DNA of 64,000 bases from Cepaea nemoralis (lineage: Eukaryota > Mollusca > Gastropoda > Stylommatophora > Helicidae): contig JACEFZ010014610.1 in the NCBI GenBank assembly GCA_014155875.1, positions 289,501-353,500 of the forward strand. Reading direction: 5' to 3'. Shown piece after piece: positions 1 to 9,683 of this stretch; position 1 is the first letter of the stretch, and every line of letters begins with the position of its first letter. A model generated the notes under the pieces. The model was not told the origin of the DNA. It worked only from the letters and a program-made list of their open reading frames with translations, and ran no database searches. A program made the translations under genes and the position numbers.

Positions 1-1317
1 TCTTCTTTTCCACTCTCCACTTTGTGTATCCCTAATGGGTCCAAAGATGCGTCTTAAAATTTTGTTCTCAAAGGTTTGTAACAAGGCTTCGTCTCCTTTC
101 GTTGTACTCCAGGTTTCAGAGCCATACAGCACAACTGGTCTGATCAGTGTTTTGTATATTGTGATTTTGGTGTTACGAGATAGCGCCTTTGATTTTAGTA
201 GATGTTGTAGTGCATAGTATATCTTATTTCCAGAGTTGATTCTAGTTTGTATTTCTTCCCTTATGATGTTGGAGCAGTTGAAGATTGTACCCAGGTATTT
301 GTATGTTTCCGTTCTTTTAATGGTCATATTATCTATCTGTATGTGGCCAGAGTTTTTAGCCATTCCGTCTCTTGAAATTACCATATATTCTGTCTTATCT
401 TGGTTGATAACCAGCCCCATCTGTTGGGCTTTTTCCTTTAAGTGAGTCAATATTTCTAATGTCTTTTGTTCACTTTGCCCTATAATATCTATATCATCTG
501 CATAACCAAGCAGCTTGGATGTTCCTCCAATATCACATTCCTCCTTTACCTTCCTTACAACTTTCTCTAGAGCCAGATTGAAGAGTAGCGGCGATAGTGC
601 ATCACCCTGTTTCAAGCCAGATGTTATTTGGAAGGGGTCTGATTTCCTGCCTTTATATGTTACTATATTATAAGTATCTTCCATGCATAGTTTGGTCATG
701 TTAATTAACTTCCTTGGTATTCCAAATTCCTGCATAACATTCCATAGACTATTCCTATGGACACTATCATAAGCCTTTTTAAAATCCACAAAAATGTTAT
801 GGAGATCTCTTTCATATTCCCAATGTTTCTCGGCTATTTGTCGTAAGATAAATATCTGATCTATTGTTGATCTGTTTTGTCTAAAACCCGCCTGGTAGTC
901 ACCTAATATGTCTTCTGAATATGGTTTTAGTCTATTTAGTAATACTGCGGATAGTATCTTATAGCTTGTGGACAGTAGTGATATTCCTCTATAATTTCCA
1001 CATTGGAACTTGTCTCCTTTCTTAAAGATAGGTATCAATAATGACTCTTTCCAGTCATGGGGTAATTCTTCTGTCCTCCAGATTTTTATTATTAGTTCGT
1101 ATAGCTTTAGATGTAATGCATGGCCACCTGCCTTTATAAATTCAGCAGCAATTCCATCAGTCCCAGTTGCCTTATTGTTTTTAAGTCGTGTGATTACATA
1201 TAGGATTTCTTCAAATGTAGGTTCTTCAATTTGTGGTTCGCATGTTAGAACCTCTTCCTGTGGGAAAATGTTACTTGGAGCTTCACAATTTAGTAATTCA
1301 ATAAAATATTCTTTCCA
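1..1317 (-). pseudogene. LINE reverse transcriptase domain (439 codons open, continues off the window)
   Basis: Translating the minus strand from 1317 to 1 in the endonuclease frame gives an uninterrupted RT. It contains KATGTDGI, NYRGISLLS, AGFRQNRSTIDQIF, FVDFKKAYD, SGLKQGDALSPLLFN and YADDIDII. YADD lies at 494-505 and its two Asp residues bind catalytic metal. The later KYLGTIF and LYGSETW blocks belong to the thumb/C-terminal region. The domain lacks its own start and is separated from the endonuclease only by the TGA at 1318-1320. I call it a pseudogene because of that stop. Readthrough, or a single recent mutation in an otherwise young copy, is possible. Confidence 0.92.
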
Positions 1318-2607
1318 TCACATTTCTTCATTGGTATTTATCATATTCCCATTTTTGTCTTTTAAACCATATGTGTTTTGTTGGTGCCCTCGTTTCATTG
1401 ACTTCAGTACTTTAAAAAACTTTCTGGATTCATTTTTCTGGTGATTAGTTTCCATATCTTTGATTATATTACTCATATATTCTCGCTTCTGCTGTCTGAC
1501 TATTTTTGTAGCCTCTTTACATTCATTTCTATAATGCTCTTCCTTTTGGATGTTATTGATGTCATTTAACCATACATGTCTGGCATTCTTCTTCTTAGTG
1601 ACTGCTTCTTCACATTTTTGATTGAACCATCTGTTCTTTCTATACGTGGTTGACACACCGAGACATTCTTCTGCGGTAGATTGAATTGTATTCTTGATGT
1701 TCAACCAAGTTTGGTCAACGCTTTCCTCCAAAGGGTTTTGCAAAGTTTCAAGTTTACATTTTATTTCATCTGTAAATTTCTCTTTGACTGTAATGTCTTG
1801 TAGTTTTTCTCTGTTATATGTTGGGTGTAATCTTTGTAATTTAGTATAGAAAGCTCTCTTAAGTTTTATTTTAAATTTTGCTCCAACGAGGAAATGGTCA
1901 CTGTGGCACTCAGCTCCTCTATAACTTCTGACTTGCTGTATGTTTGATGCATTTCTGTTGTTAATTAAAATGTGATCTATTTGATTATAGGTTCTCTTGT
2001 CACATGATTTCCAAGTTTGTTTGTGTATATCCTTTCTTTGTAGTCTGGTACTGCTAATCTGCAGTCCTTTGGCTTCTGCCAGGTTGATGACTCTCCATCC
2101 ATTATCATTTGAAGTTGTATGTAGGCTTTCCATACCGGCCACTTTTTTATTAGTTTGCTCTCTACCTATTTTTGCATTGAAGTCTCCCAGCACAATCAGG
2201 ATGTCCTGTTTGGGGGTTTCTTCTATGACATCTTCCAGATCATTATAAAAGTCTTCTTTAATATCATCTTCTTTCTCTTCAGTAGGTGCATGTACATTAA
2301 TCATCGTTATATTTTTCCATTTACCTTTTATTCGTAATTTACTAATCCTGTCATTAAAAGCTTTAAAGTTTAAAATGTTCCCCCATAACTCTTTTTTGAT
2401 GACAAATCCTGTTCCTAATTCATGTTTATTTTGGGTGTTTCCTCCATATATTATAATCATTCCATTTTGCTCTAAAGTACCCTCTCCTGGCCACCTTATT
2501 TCTTGAATTGCTGTGATATCCATTTGATATTCAACCAGCTCCCGGGTTAGTTCTTCGGCCGCTCCAGCTCGATATAGTGTCCGTACATTCCATGTTCCAA
2601 ATCTCAA
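1318..2607 (-). CDS. LINE apurinic-like endonuclease plus linker (429 aa, ends at premature stop)
   Basis: Nicks target DNA to prime reverse transcription of the element RNA. The N-terminal exonuclease-endonuclease-phosphatase domain occupies about residues 1-245. It shows WNVR (catalytic Asn at 7), QEIRW (Glu at 36), GDFNAKIG (141-148) and SDHFL (SDH at 236-238), the expected active-site set. Residues about 250-429 are the basic linker that precedes the RT in these elements. The start was chosen because MRFGTWNVRT is the usual beginning of this family. The stop after NTNEEM is followed in the same frame by WKEYF and then the RT, so the full ORF was one long polyprotein. Confidence 0.9.
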   Translation of the reverse strand: MRFGTWNVRTLYRAGAAEELTRELVEYQMDITAIQEIRWPGEGTLEQNGMIIIYGGNTQNKHELGTGFVIKKELWGNILNFKAFNDRISKLRIKGKWKNITMINVHAPTEEKEDDIKEDFYNDLEDVIEETPKQDILIVLGDFNAKIGREQTNKKVAGMESLHTTSNDNGWRVINLAEAKGLQISSTRLQRKDIHKQTWKSCDKRTYNQIDHILINNRNASNIQQVRSYRGAECHSDHFLVGAKFKIKLKRAFYTKLQRLHPTYNREKLQDITVKEKFTDEIKCKLETLQNPLEESVDQTWLNIKNTIQSTAEECLGVSTTYRKNRWFNQKCEEAVTKKKNARHVWLNDINNIQKEEHYRNECKEATKIVRQQKREYMSNIIKDMETNHQKNESRKFFKVLKSMKRGHQQNTYGLKDKNGNMINTNEEM

Positions 2608-2857
2608 AAGTCCTTTAACGTTCCAAGGTCGTTGTCCAGATAAGTCAGTCCGATATCGAGGCTCATGTATTTGTTTCGTAACAAAGAAAGGTTTTTACAA
2701 AGGTGGGGATGTTAACCCCACGCTTCAACCCCCAACCTGGAGGACCAGGGTGTTTCTCTTTGTCTGTTCTCTACCCTTTGACCTGTCCGGCTTGGGAGGC
2801 CCTGCTGGTAGCTACGCTACCGCCGGCATAGCTCTCAGGGTCATTGAGAAACTCAAG

Positions 2858-2896
2858 CTCCCCCACCACGACAAGGTGGAAACACCATCGGGGGAG
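2858..2896 (-). other. Predicted hairpin at the 5' end of the LINE leader
   Basis: On the minus strand CTCCCCC (2890-2896) can pair with GGGGGAG (2858-2864), a perfect 7-bp stem. The enclosed bases contain a second 4-bp stem (CCAC/GTGG). This sits at the very start of the element. Structured 5' ends, including HDV-like ribozymes, occur in several LINE clades; I cannot show that this one is catalytic. Confidence 0.45.
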
Positions 2897-2919
2897 ACTG
2901 AATATGAATAACTCACAAT

Positions 2920-3115
2920 AATCAGCTGCCCTGGGAGATCATCTGACCATCTCCAACAGCATCTATCAGTTTGTGCGCTCCGTGCCATGACACAAGGCTG
3001 TCAAACATCGTTTCTCGCTGTCTTTCTTTATCTCTCTTTCTACATATATATCCTGTTTTTACATGTTCCGGTTTTCTCTTCTCATAGTGTGGCAAGTGAG
3101 ATGGCAGAACATGAC
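2920..3115 (-). mobile_element. LINE 3'-tail fragment (C-terminal RT region)
   Basis: The minus-strand translation carries ERQRETMFDSLVSWHG and a following LID..GDGQMI block. These match the conserved C-terminal end of the LINE family seen more clearly at 8701-9025 and 40230-40460 (GKR-RGRQR-DGLA-WHG, then LIH, then W--MIAN). It is a short, decayed, 5'-truncated copy just upstream of the 1-2904 LINE leader. No 3' repeat or duplication could be defined. Confidence 0.6.
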
Positions 3116-3119
3116 CGCT

Positions 3120-3780
3120 ATGCTTACCGGCATGGCACATGATGGATGGATGGAGTGTGGCCAACAAATGTCAACTGTCTCTTTCTGATGATTCAGATTA
3201 ATTGTCTCTGTCAAAAGGTTTAGATGACTCATTTTGACTGTTCAGCGGATTTTCAGCATTCTTGTGCGAAACCACATCTCAGGGGCCTTGTAGACTAACC
3301 TCGGAAAATATAAAGTTATCTGCTATCAAAGCCACGAAACAAAACAGGAAACCTGTAACATTCTCTGGGCAGAAACAAAACAAATAAGATTCATGTTTCA
3401 TGTTTGAGAATGCCCATCTTCAGTGCCACCGAATATCTCCATAACTACTTCAATATTTTCCAACAGACCGTGCAAGGGGAAATTCAATACAGTGCACGAC
3501 CTCCGTACCACTGTTGGGGGTCCAAATTACAGCTCCCATGACAACACTTCAGAAAGAGAAACTTTAACCAAATCGGCAAATTCTGCGAATTATGGAATAC
3601 ATGCATTGGGATACTAACCAGGGGTGTGTGAATTGGAACACTGTTGGGCGAGAGGGTGTTTTTACTTGAGACAGCCTGGACTACCGTTGTTAAGTATGAG
3701 GTTGTACAATGGATTTGCCCCTATTGTGACTCACAAGACCTCCATGCCAGTAAACCGGATTAAGATTAAAATTCACATTC
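3120..3780. other. No recognisable feature
   Basis: AT-rich unique-looking DNA with only short frames (a 64-codon frame at 3423-3617). I see no motif, repeat unit or element end. Confidence 0.4.
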
Positions 3781-3784
3781 TACC

Positions 3785-4035
3785 AGATAAATTACCAATC
3801 ATCCAACTAACCAACAATCCAACCAAAATCCCAACCAACCAACCAGGCATTCAACAAACCAGTCAATCAACAAGCAAATCATTCAACCAATCAACCAACC
3901 AACTAACTAACCAAGCAACTAGCCAACCAAATAACCAACTAACAAACCATCCAACCAATCAACCAACTAATCAACCACCAAACCAGACAACTATATAACC
4001 AACTAACAAACCAACCAACCAATCAACCTACCAAC
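3785..4035. repeat. Degenerate (CCAA)n-type tandem repeat
   Basis: About 250 bp of AACCAACC/AATCAACC words with scattered substitutions (CCAACTAA, CCAATCAA). The open frame at 3624-3998 (TNQPTNQP-like residues) merely reads through this repeat. A similar but shorter tract lies at 25090-25290. Confidence 0.85.
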
Positions 4036-4074
4036 CATTTTTTTAATGTTATATCCTATATACAACAACTCCCC

Positions 4075-4200
4075 TCTGCCGTGTCTTCACCTTACCGAGC
4101 TAGAGGAGTTTGAGTGGTCCAATGACCCCAAGAGCTATGCTGACGGTAGCACAGCTACTGGCAGGGTCTAACATGTCGGACAGGTCAAAGGATAAGAACC
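4075..4200 (+). mobile_element. LINE 5'-leader fragment
   Basis: Shares an ordered set of blocks (TCAATGACCC-like, GAGCTATGC, CGGTAGC, then GGACAGGTCAAAGG) with the reverse complement of 2750-2880, the leader of the LINE at 1-2904. It is an isolated leader piece with no endonuclease after it. A diverged relative of the same family is most likely. Confidence 0.6.
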
Positions 4201-4204
4201 AGAC

Positions 4205-4730
4205 GTAGAGACACACGCACCTGCTGCCTTGTAGGTAAACTAGGAACAGTCAAAGGTTAAGGAGAGCACACACACACACAAAATCCTTGTCGAAGTCAGA
4301 TGTACTGAGCCACAGGCTTGACAAAACAGTGCAACGTAACTCAATCAATCCATGCAGCAATTATACTATCACCGTCTTGTGTCTTGTCAACCGATAATCA
4401 TGGACAACATTACTGATGATATTCCTCCATGCCACCGCCTCAATCCAGTGAGTATCGTTTTTCTTTGTCTGCCTCTTCCTCTTAAGCTACTTATATTTAC
4501 TGCCTTCGTGGTGTTTTCAGTACCTCTCTTCGTATTATATGAACAAAGAAAGATGTTTGTCTATCTCTTATAGTTGTATATAATGTTCTACATTCATTAG
4601 CATCTTCCAGGAAATGGTTGTTAGTCACTCTGGCAATCTAAGATAATCGCAACATTCGTCTCATCAACCACAGATCCGTTACTTCAACGCGCTTCCTAAT
4701 TTGTCAATTCACGTTTCATGAATCATGGGG
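4205..4730. other. No recognisable gene; short (CA)n at about 4267-4280
   Basis: Frames are short (73 codons at 4352-4573, hydrophobic C-terminal half) and match nothing I know. No repeat structure apart from the small CA run. Confidence 0.35.
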
Positions 4731-4734
4731 GATA

Positions 4735-4979
4735 CTTTGAAGAGACTAGAAAAAGAATCGCCAATGGCCAAGGTAACCTTTTAAAATATGGAAAACATAC
4801 TGACAAATAAAAAGATGCCGCTAAAAAGATGTCATTTGCAACGAGAAAAAGAATGTTGAATTGCTACATGTAACCTGTAATTTTGTATGGATTAAAGCGT
4901 GGATAATGAGCAGACAAGATGAAAAACACCTGATGGCTGTGGAAATGTGGTTTCTGAGGATAATGCAAAGAATACAATT
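4735..4979 (+). mobile_element. LINE tail fragment, left half (split by the 4980-8682 insertion)
   Basis: Matches the better preserved relative at 39930-40145 block by block: AACATACTGAC-AATAAAAAGATG, then AATGAGCAGA-ATGA, then ATGGCTGT-GAAATGTGGTTTCTG. It encodes the C-terminal RT segment of this LINE family, with stops. It ends in an 18-bp target sequence (4962-4979) that is repeated at 8683-8700, where the same element continues. Confidence 0.85.
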
Positions 4980-5772
4980 CAGTGGCACCTTGCCGTCTTG
5001 ACAGACGATAGTTTGTTAAATTGTGCTTCAAAAACTGCATAATAACTACAACCCAATGCGGTAGCGAATGTGACTGATAAGGCCTATTAGGCGCTGTAAA
5101 TGTTCGTCCACAGTGGATGCATGTGAACACATGGTCATTTTCACCATCACGTACCATCTTACGCCTCATACACTCAGTGTGTAACCTATGTACAATCATT
5201 TTCTCCTTTGTCTTTATCCCATTTCTGAAATGTGCCCTCCATGTAATACATTCAGCGGCGACTTGTTCCCAATGTACATTATCCATGCCTGTATCAATCA
5301 TGTCCCGCTTTACACACATATTTGTATCGTAGTAGAGGCCGACCCTGAGATCTTTTACCCATCTGTAATTCATCAAAAAAGATGTCCTTTGGTATTCTAC
5401 CATATCCATCATCCTAACGTGTCCTATCCACCTAAGTCTATGAAGACTGGGCATTGAACAAACCGTCACACAACCTGATCTTTCCAATACTTCAGTAGTT
5501 GTGATTTTGTCTTGCCACTTAATACCAAGTATTCTTCGCAGACACCGCATATAAAAGCTGTTTAAACGTTTCTCTTGGTGTGAGTAATTTGTCCAGGCTT
5601 CAGTGCCATAAAGAAGAGTACTAAGGACACAGGCTTGATAGACAAGTACTTTTGTTTTGGCAGTAAGCTTCCTGTTCTCCCAGACTCTTTTTCTTAACCA
5701 GTTCATTGTTGTTGCTGCTTTACCAATCCTGATGTTGATTTTCTGATCTATGGATAATTTGCTATTTACCAC
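4864..5772 (-). pseudogene. LINE RT C-terminal domain with CCHH-like zinc finger (302-codon frame)
   Basis: The frame spans the thumb and C-terminal region: RIGKAATTMNWLRKRVW, LRRILGIKWQDKITTTEVL, LHRLRWIGHVRMMD, then VFTCIHCGRTFTA followed by two His residues. The last part fits the zinc finger that ends this LINE family. The final codons (below 4980) read into the flanking plus-strand LINE, so the real ORF end is within 4990-5060. Upstream parts of the RT are in other frames, so no full protein can be made. Confidence 0.8.
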
Positions 5773-6752
5773 TGATCCTAGATATGTAAATGGTCTACTA
5801 TCTCTTGTTCGGCGTCGTCAATAAAGATTGATGGTACCCCATGTGCATATTGTGACATAATCTGCTTCTTCGTTTAGCTAATTGTTAAACCAATTTCAGA
5901 ACAAGCACTGGAGAATGCAGATAGTAGACGTCGTAATTCTTCCTCAGAGTGGGTCGTAATTGCAGCATCATCTGCAAAAAGCAACTCTTTGATCAGTACT
6001 CTCCTAATTTTGGTCTTGGCCTTCAATCTCTGAGCATTGTAGAGTCCGCCATCTGAGCGTGAATGGATGTATAAACCACCATCCTGATCACGAAAGGCAT
6101 ATTTCAGTAGAAGTGAAAAGTATATTCCAAAGAGGGTGGGAGCTAGTACACAACCTTGCTTAACACCACTCTTGATGTTAGACTCTTCTGAAGTTCAACC
6201 ATCAAACTTGATTATACCCTTCATGTCTGTGTGGAACGATTCCGCAATGGACAGAAGAGCTGGTGGGCAGTCAATCTTCTTTAGTGCCTTGAACAGACCC
6301 GCACGACTGACCAAATAAAATGCCTTTGTGAGGGCATTGAAGGCAATAAACGGTTGATTCTGTTCACGGCATTTCTCTTGCATTTGTCGCAATGAGAATA
6401 GCATATCAATGGTAGACCGGTTCTGTCGGAAGCCACACTGTGATTCAGGGTAGACTTGATCTCCCAGGACTTGAAGTCTGCGGAGACAAATTCTGGCAAC
6501 TACTTTTCCAACAATACACAGAAGTAATGTTATGGTGGGAAGTGTGTTCAAATGGTCAAGAGTTGGCAGGGTCTCTATGGCGTTGAGAGCATCATCCGCT
6601 AGTTTCGTCTCACTTGAATAAAGCTTCAAACAGTGCTCTACCCATCTATCCATCTGCTGTTTGTTATCAGTGATGATTTCTCCAGTCAGGGTTTTCAGTG
6701 ATGCACTTCTTTTGATCATTGGACCACAGGCTTTCTTTATCCCTTCGTACAT
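5470..6752 (-). pseudogene. LINE reverse transcriptase, broken
   Basis: The 6752-6195 frame begins with MYEGIKKACGP and contains CGFRQNRSTIDMLFSLRQMQ and the palm start, but lacks the segment that should carry the GKAPG-DGIP and NYRGISL motifs, consistent with an internal deletion near 6540. Downstream (about 6180-5880) VKQGCVLAPTLFG and LLFADDAA are readable in another frame, with the catalytic FADD retained. The 5772-4864 frame then continues with the thumb (IDQKINIRIGKAATTMNWL, LLYGTEAWTNY). Confidence 0.88.
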
Positions 6753-7281
6753 GCTTCTGATGTTTCCTTTCTCACTTGCATTTTTAATGGAGTAATATAA
6801 CGTGATCCAATACTAATTTGCACACTGCCTGGCAGCCTTTTGCACATCTTTCCTAGCTTGCTTCAGTTCACTGAGAGTGTTACGCATTGTTCCTTCCTTG
6901 TTTCTTAAGAGATCTATCTTCTTTTTATCAATCAAGCGCTGCATTCTCTGGCTGTTTGCCGCAAACCAGTCATGCCTCTTATGATCCACAATGTCGTAAA
7001 CTCCTATCGCTTTTTCATAAAGAGTTTCCTTATTTTTATCCCACTTTTCACTTACTGTACAATTTTCTGATCTATCAGTGAAAGCGTCTTCAATTTGCTG
7101 TTGGAACTCAAAGCACTTATCAGGATCGCGGGTGTTACTAACAATAATCATGGGGCTAGATTTGTGTTTAGCTTTGTAGATTCTCTTTCGGTCTCAATCT
7201 AACCCTTGCAACAACCAAAGAATGATCCGTATCACAGCCAGCACTGTGGTAACTTTGAGTCAATGATGTTTGGTTTTGATT

Positions 7282-7930
7282 TTATTTCCGTGTGATGATG
7301 AAGTCCAGCTGGTGCCAATGGCAGGATCTTGGATGTTTCCATGTGACCTTATGCGGCTCTTTTGTTTTTAAAAAAAAGGAGTTTGTTATACATAGGTCAT
7401 TTCTGGTGCAATGCTCCAGCAGCCTTTGCCCATTTTCATTCATGCGACCGATGTTGTATTTTCCAAGGCACACAAGCTATGAACTCGAGTCCTTGCCTAC
7501 ACAAGCATCGAAAACACCGAGCATATAAATGTAGTCGGATTTTGGAACTGCCTTGATCACAGAGTTTAACTCCTATTAGAACAAATCCTTAACATCATTT
7601 GAGGAAGTGAGTTTCAGTGCAAAACCACAAGAAATTGTAATAGTCTTTCATTACCTCCAGCTGGAATTTCAGTCACTCCCAGTAGCGAATTCTTCAGCTG
7701 CAAAGCCCACACCGTGTTACCTTTTTCTGCGTGCCCTCTACCTTTCCCAAAAAAAGTGTAATTGTTTATCCTGAGTGACCCTTCCTGGGTCAGGCGAGTC
7801 TCTTGCAGGCCAGCAATGTTAAGACGATTGAGTTCGGCATCAATCACAGCCGTTTTTCTCACATCGTCAATATTCGTCAGGTTAGTGGTAAATTCTGGAC
7901 ACGTGGTTCTTACGTTTCAGGTTGCAAGCC
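7282..7930 (-). pseudogene. LINE endonuclease domain, broken
   Basis: Two minus-strand frames carry the domain. Codons around 7862-7614 (with a further upstream TWNVRT at about 7915) give AELNRLNIAGLQETRLTQEG, the Asn/Glu half of an APE-type active site. The frame at 7473-7282 gives NENGQRLLEHC and HWHQLDFIITRK, the later part of the domain. The central segment that normally carries GDFNA is missing or scrambled between them. Non-functional. Confidence 0.85.
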
Positions 7931-8682
7931 GTAGCTTGAGGTTTAAATTTTTCTTTTTAGCATTACCTGGTGCATTGGTTTTACAGCCTTCGATACAGAT
8001 TTTGTCCTAGCCCCAAGCTCTCATTAAAGCAGGCAGGCTGTGGCGGATCAGCACCCAATTGGCCGGGGCTGCCCAGCTTGAGGCCGTCGGTAGCTGATCA
8101 GTGACACCTGTAGGTGTCTCCCACCGTCGGAGGCAACCCGTGGCGCCCCATGTCTACGCCAAGTGACAAGGACTTATAACCGGTAACTGCTACCTCTCGC
8201 TTTGATTCTGAGACTGGTTAAGACTAGGGATGGAGTTAAATCTCCCGATAGCAAATAACCTGGTCTAAATTATAGAGATCATGTGATGCCCATGCAGCAT
8301 GATCCCTTTCTCGGCCTGCCCAGTTCACTCCAGAGGAAAGGTACACCAATACATCTGGAGCACGACAAGCTACAGAAGCTGCCGGATCAGCAAAGCAATG
8401 CTCTAACTGTCCACCTCACGGAGCTTCGATCCTAGACCAGCTGCCAACCAAGGCTTAGGGCCTGGTCTGCCCTGCCATGACATTTTGTCTTTAGGTTGCA
8501 TTTCCTCGCACCAGGGTAAGGCTTGTACCCTCCCAATTGCGCTCTTCCGCCCGAAGCCGTTGGCACAATGTGAGGTGTCGGGTTTGGTAAGCGCCGCCCA
8601 ATATTCGGCGCTAACAGAAAGCAGGTAGTACCGTCTACTCTCATACGGTAGCTCAGTCATATCTGAATAAGACCTGACTCAA

Positions 8683-9025
8683 AATGCAAAGAATACAATT
8701 ACTCACAGAAAAACCAATGACCAAGTCCTACAAGAAACAAATGAAACTCGTGAACTGATTAGACAAATTAGACACAGACACTCACAGTTTTTTGAACACG
8801 TTATAAGAAGAAATAAATTGGGGAAATTTGTGACAATTGGCAAGACTGAGGGGAAGAGAACAAGGGAAATGCAGAGAAGTAAATACCTGGATGGCTTGGC
8901 CACGTGGTATGGTCGAGATAAGAACACTGAGCTGATCCACGACTCTGGTGATCAAGTGAGATGTCAAAGCTTGACCGCCAACGCTTAACGGAGTGGCACA
9001 TGATGATGATGATGATGATCACATA
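8683..9025 (+). mobile_element. LINE tail fragment, right half, ending in (ATG)n
   Basis: Resumes the plus-strand LINE interrupted at 4979. After the duplicated target (8683-8700) it runs through AAACCAATGA-CAAGTCCTA and the basic block (GAAGAGAACAAGGG), ending with GGCACATGATGATG repeats at about 8996-9020. The copy at 40140-40460 shows the uninterrupted order. The (ATG)n end is the 3' terminus of this family. Frames are broken. Confidence 0.88.
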
Positions 9026-9029
9026 CAGT

Positions 9030-9480
9030 AAAGCAAAAACACCCAATAGCTCCTAGATCCTTGCTTTCGTTCTCTAATTTGACTGTAAAATGGAATAAAT
9101 AAAACTACACGAGAAAACCGGCAGGTGATTTTACATCAAATATGATCCCAGCCTGTCACTGGGGATATAACAAACATGTATCAATGTCCAACTCTGCTTT
9201 GAATTACAAGTACAGTTTGTTCACATGACAAGGTCACATCAAAGACATAGTTCGACAACTTCAATACACTTGTTTCTCTGCCGATTGCGAATGATTAGCA
9301 AAAGTAAATGGAACTTCCTATAAAAAGACATTATTTCCAGCACATTCTACAAACACAAATATTCTATGCATGGAATATGATATATTCAAGATTGAACATG
9401 TTGATAGCCTTCCCTGAAACGTGTGGCGGCGCTGGTAGCTAACGTTAAGTCTATGCTTAATTAGGCCCGAAGTGACTATT
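9030..9480. other. No recognisable feature
   Basis: AT-rich unique-looking DNA, no frames above 60 codons and no repeat words noticed. Confidence 0.35.
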
Positions 9481-9683
9481 CAGTGATGCTTGTGGCCCAA
9501 TACAAAATCTTCTTTCTGAAACCGAACTTGAGACGTTTCTACTCAAGAATATGTTTACTTCCATTCTTAAACCTCTCCTCTCGAGCGATCTACCTGTTTA
9601 ATTACCTATCTACCCATATAACCACTTGTCTATGTAGTATCAAATTACCTATCAGTCACTCTGATTTTTATCCGTGTGTCTGT

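Larger units (their letters stand above)
1..2904 (-). mobile_element. LINE retrotransposon (RTE/BovB-like EN-RT), nearly intact, 3' part cut by window edge
   Basis: A non-LTR retrotransposon read on the minus strand: leader (about 2904-2608), APE-type endonuclease, linker and reverse transcriptase, continuing past the window start. One reading frame runs from 2607 to 1 with a single stop codon (TGA, 1318-1320). The protein resembles the LINE-encoded proteins often mislabelled craniofacial development protein 2-like in invertebrate genomes. The leader (about 2700-2904) has a related fragment on the plus strand near 4075-4200. No poly(A) or 3' end is visible because the window cuts the element. 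The family assignment (RTE/BovB-like) is by eye; the EN-RT nature is certain from motifs. Confidence 0.93.
4980..8682 (-). mobile_element. LINE (second EN-RT family), near full length but decayed, inserted into another LINE
   Basis: The minus-strand element has leader (about 8682-7930), endonuclease (7930-7180), linker (7150-6790), RT (6750-5470) and a C-terminal zinc-finger region (5160-5090). Its 3' end is a short hairpin (CGTCT/AGACG near 4991-5008). It is flanked by 18-bp direct repeats (4962-4979 and 8683-8700) and splits a plus-strand LINE tail. There is no poly(A) tail. Several frameshifts and at least one internal deletion make it inactive. Relatives of its ends occur at 32675-33209, 33225-33595 and 36237-36465. 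Confidence 0.92.
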
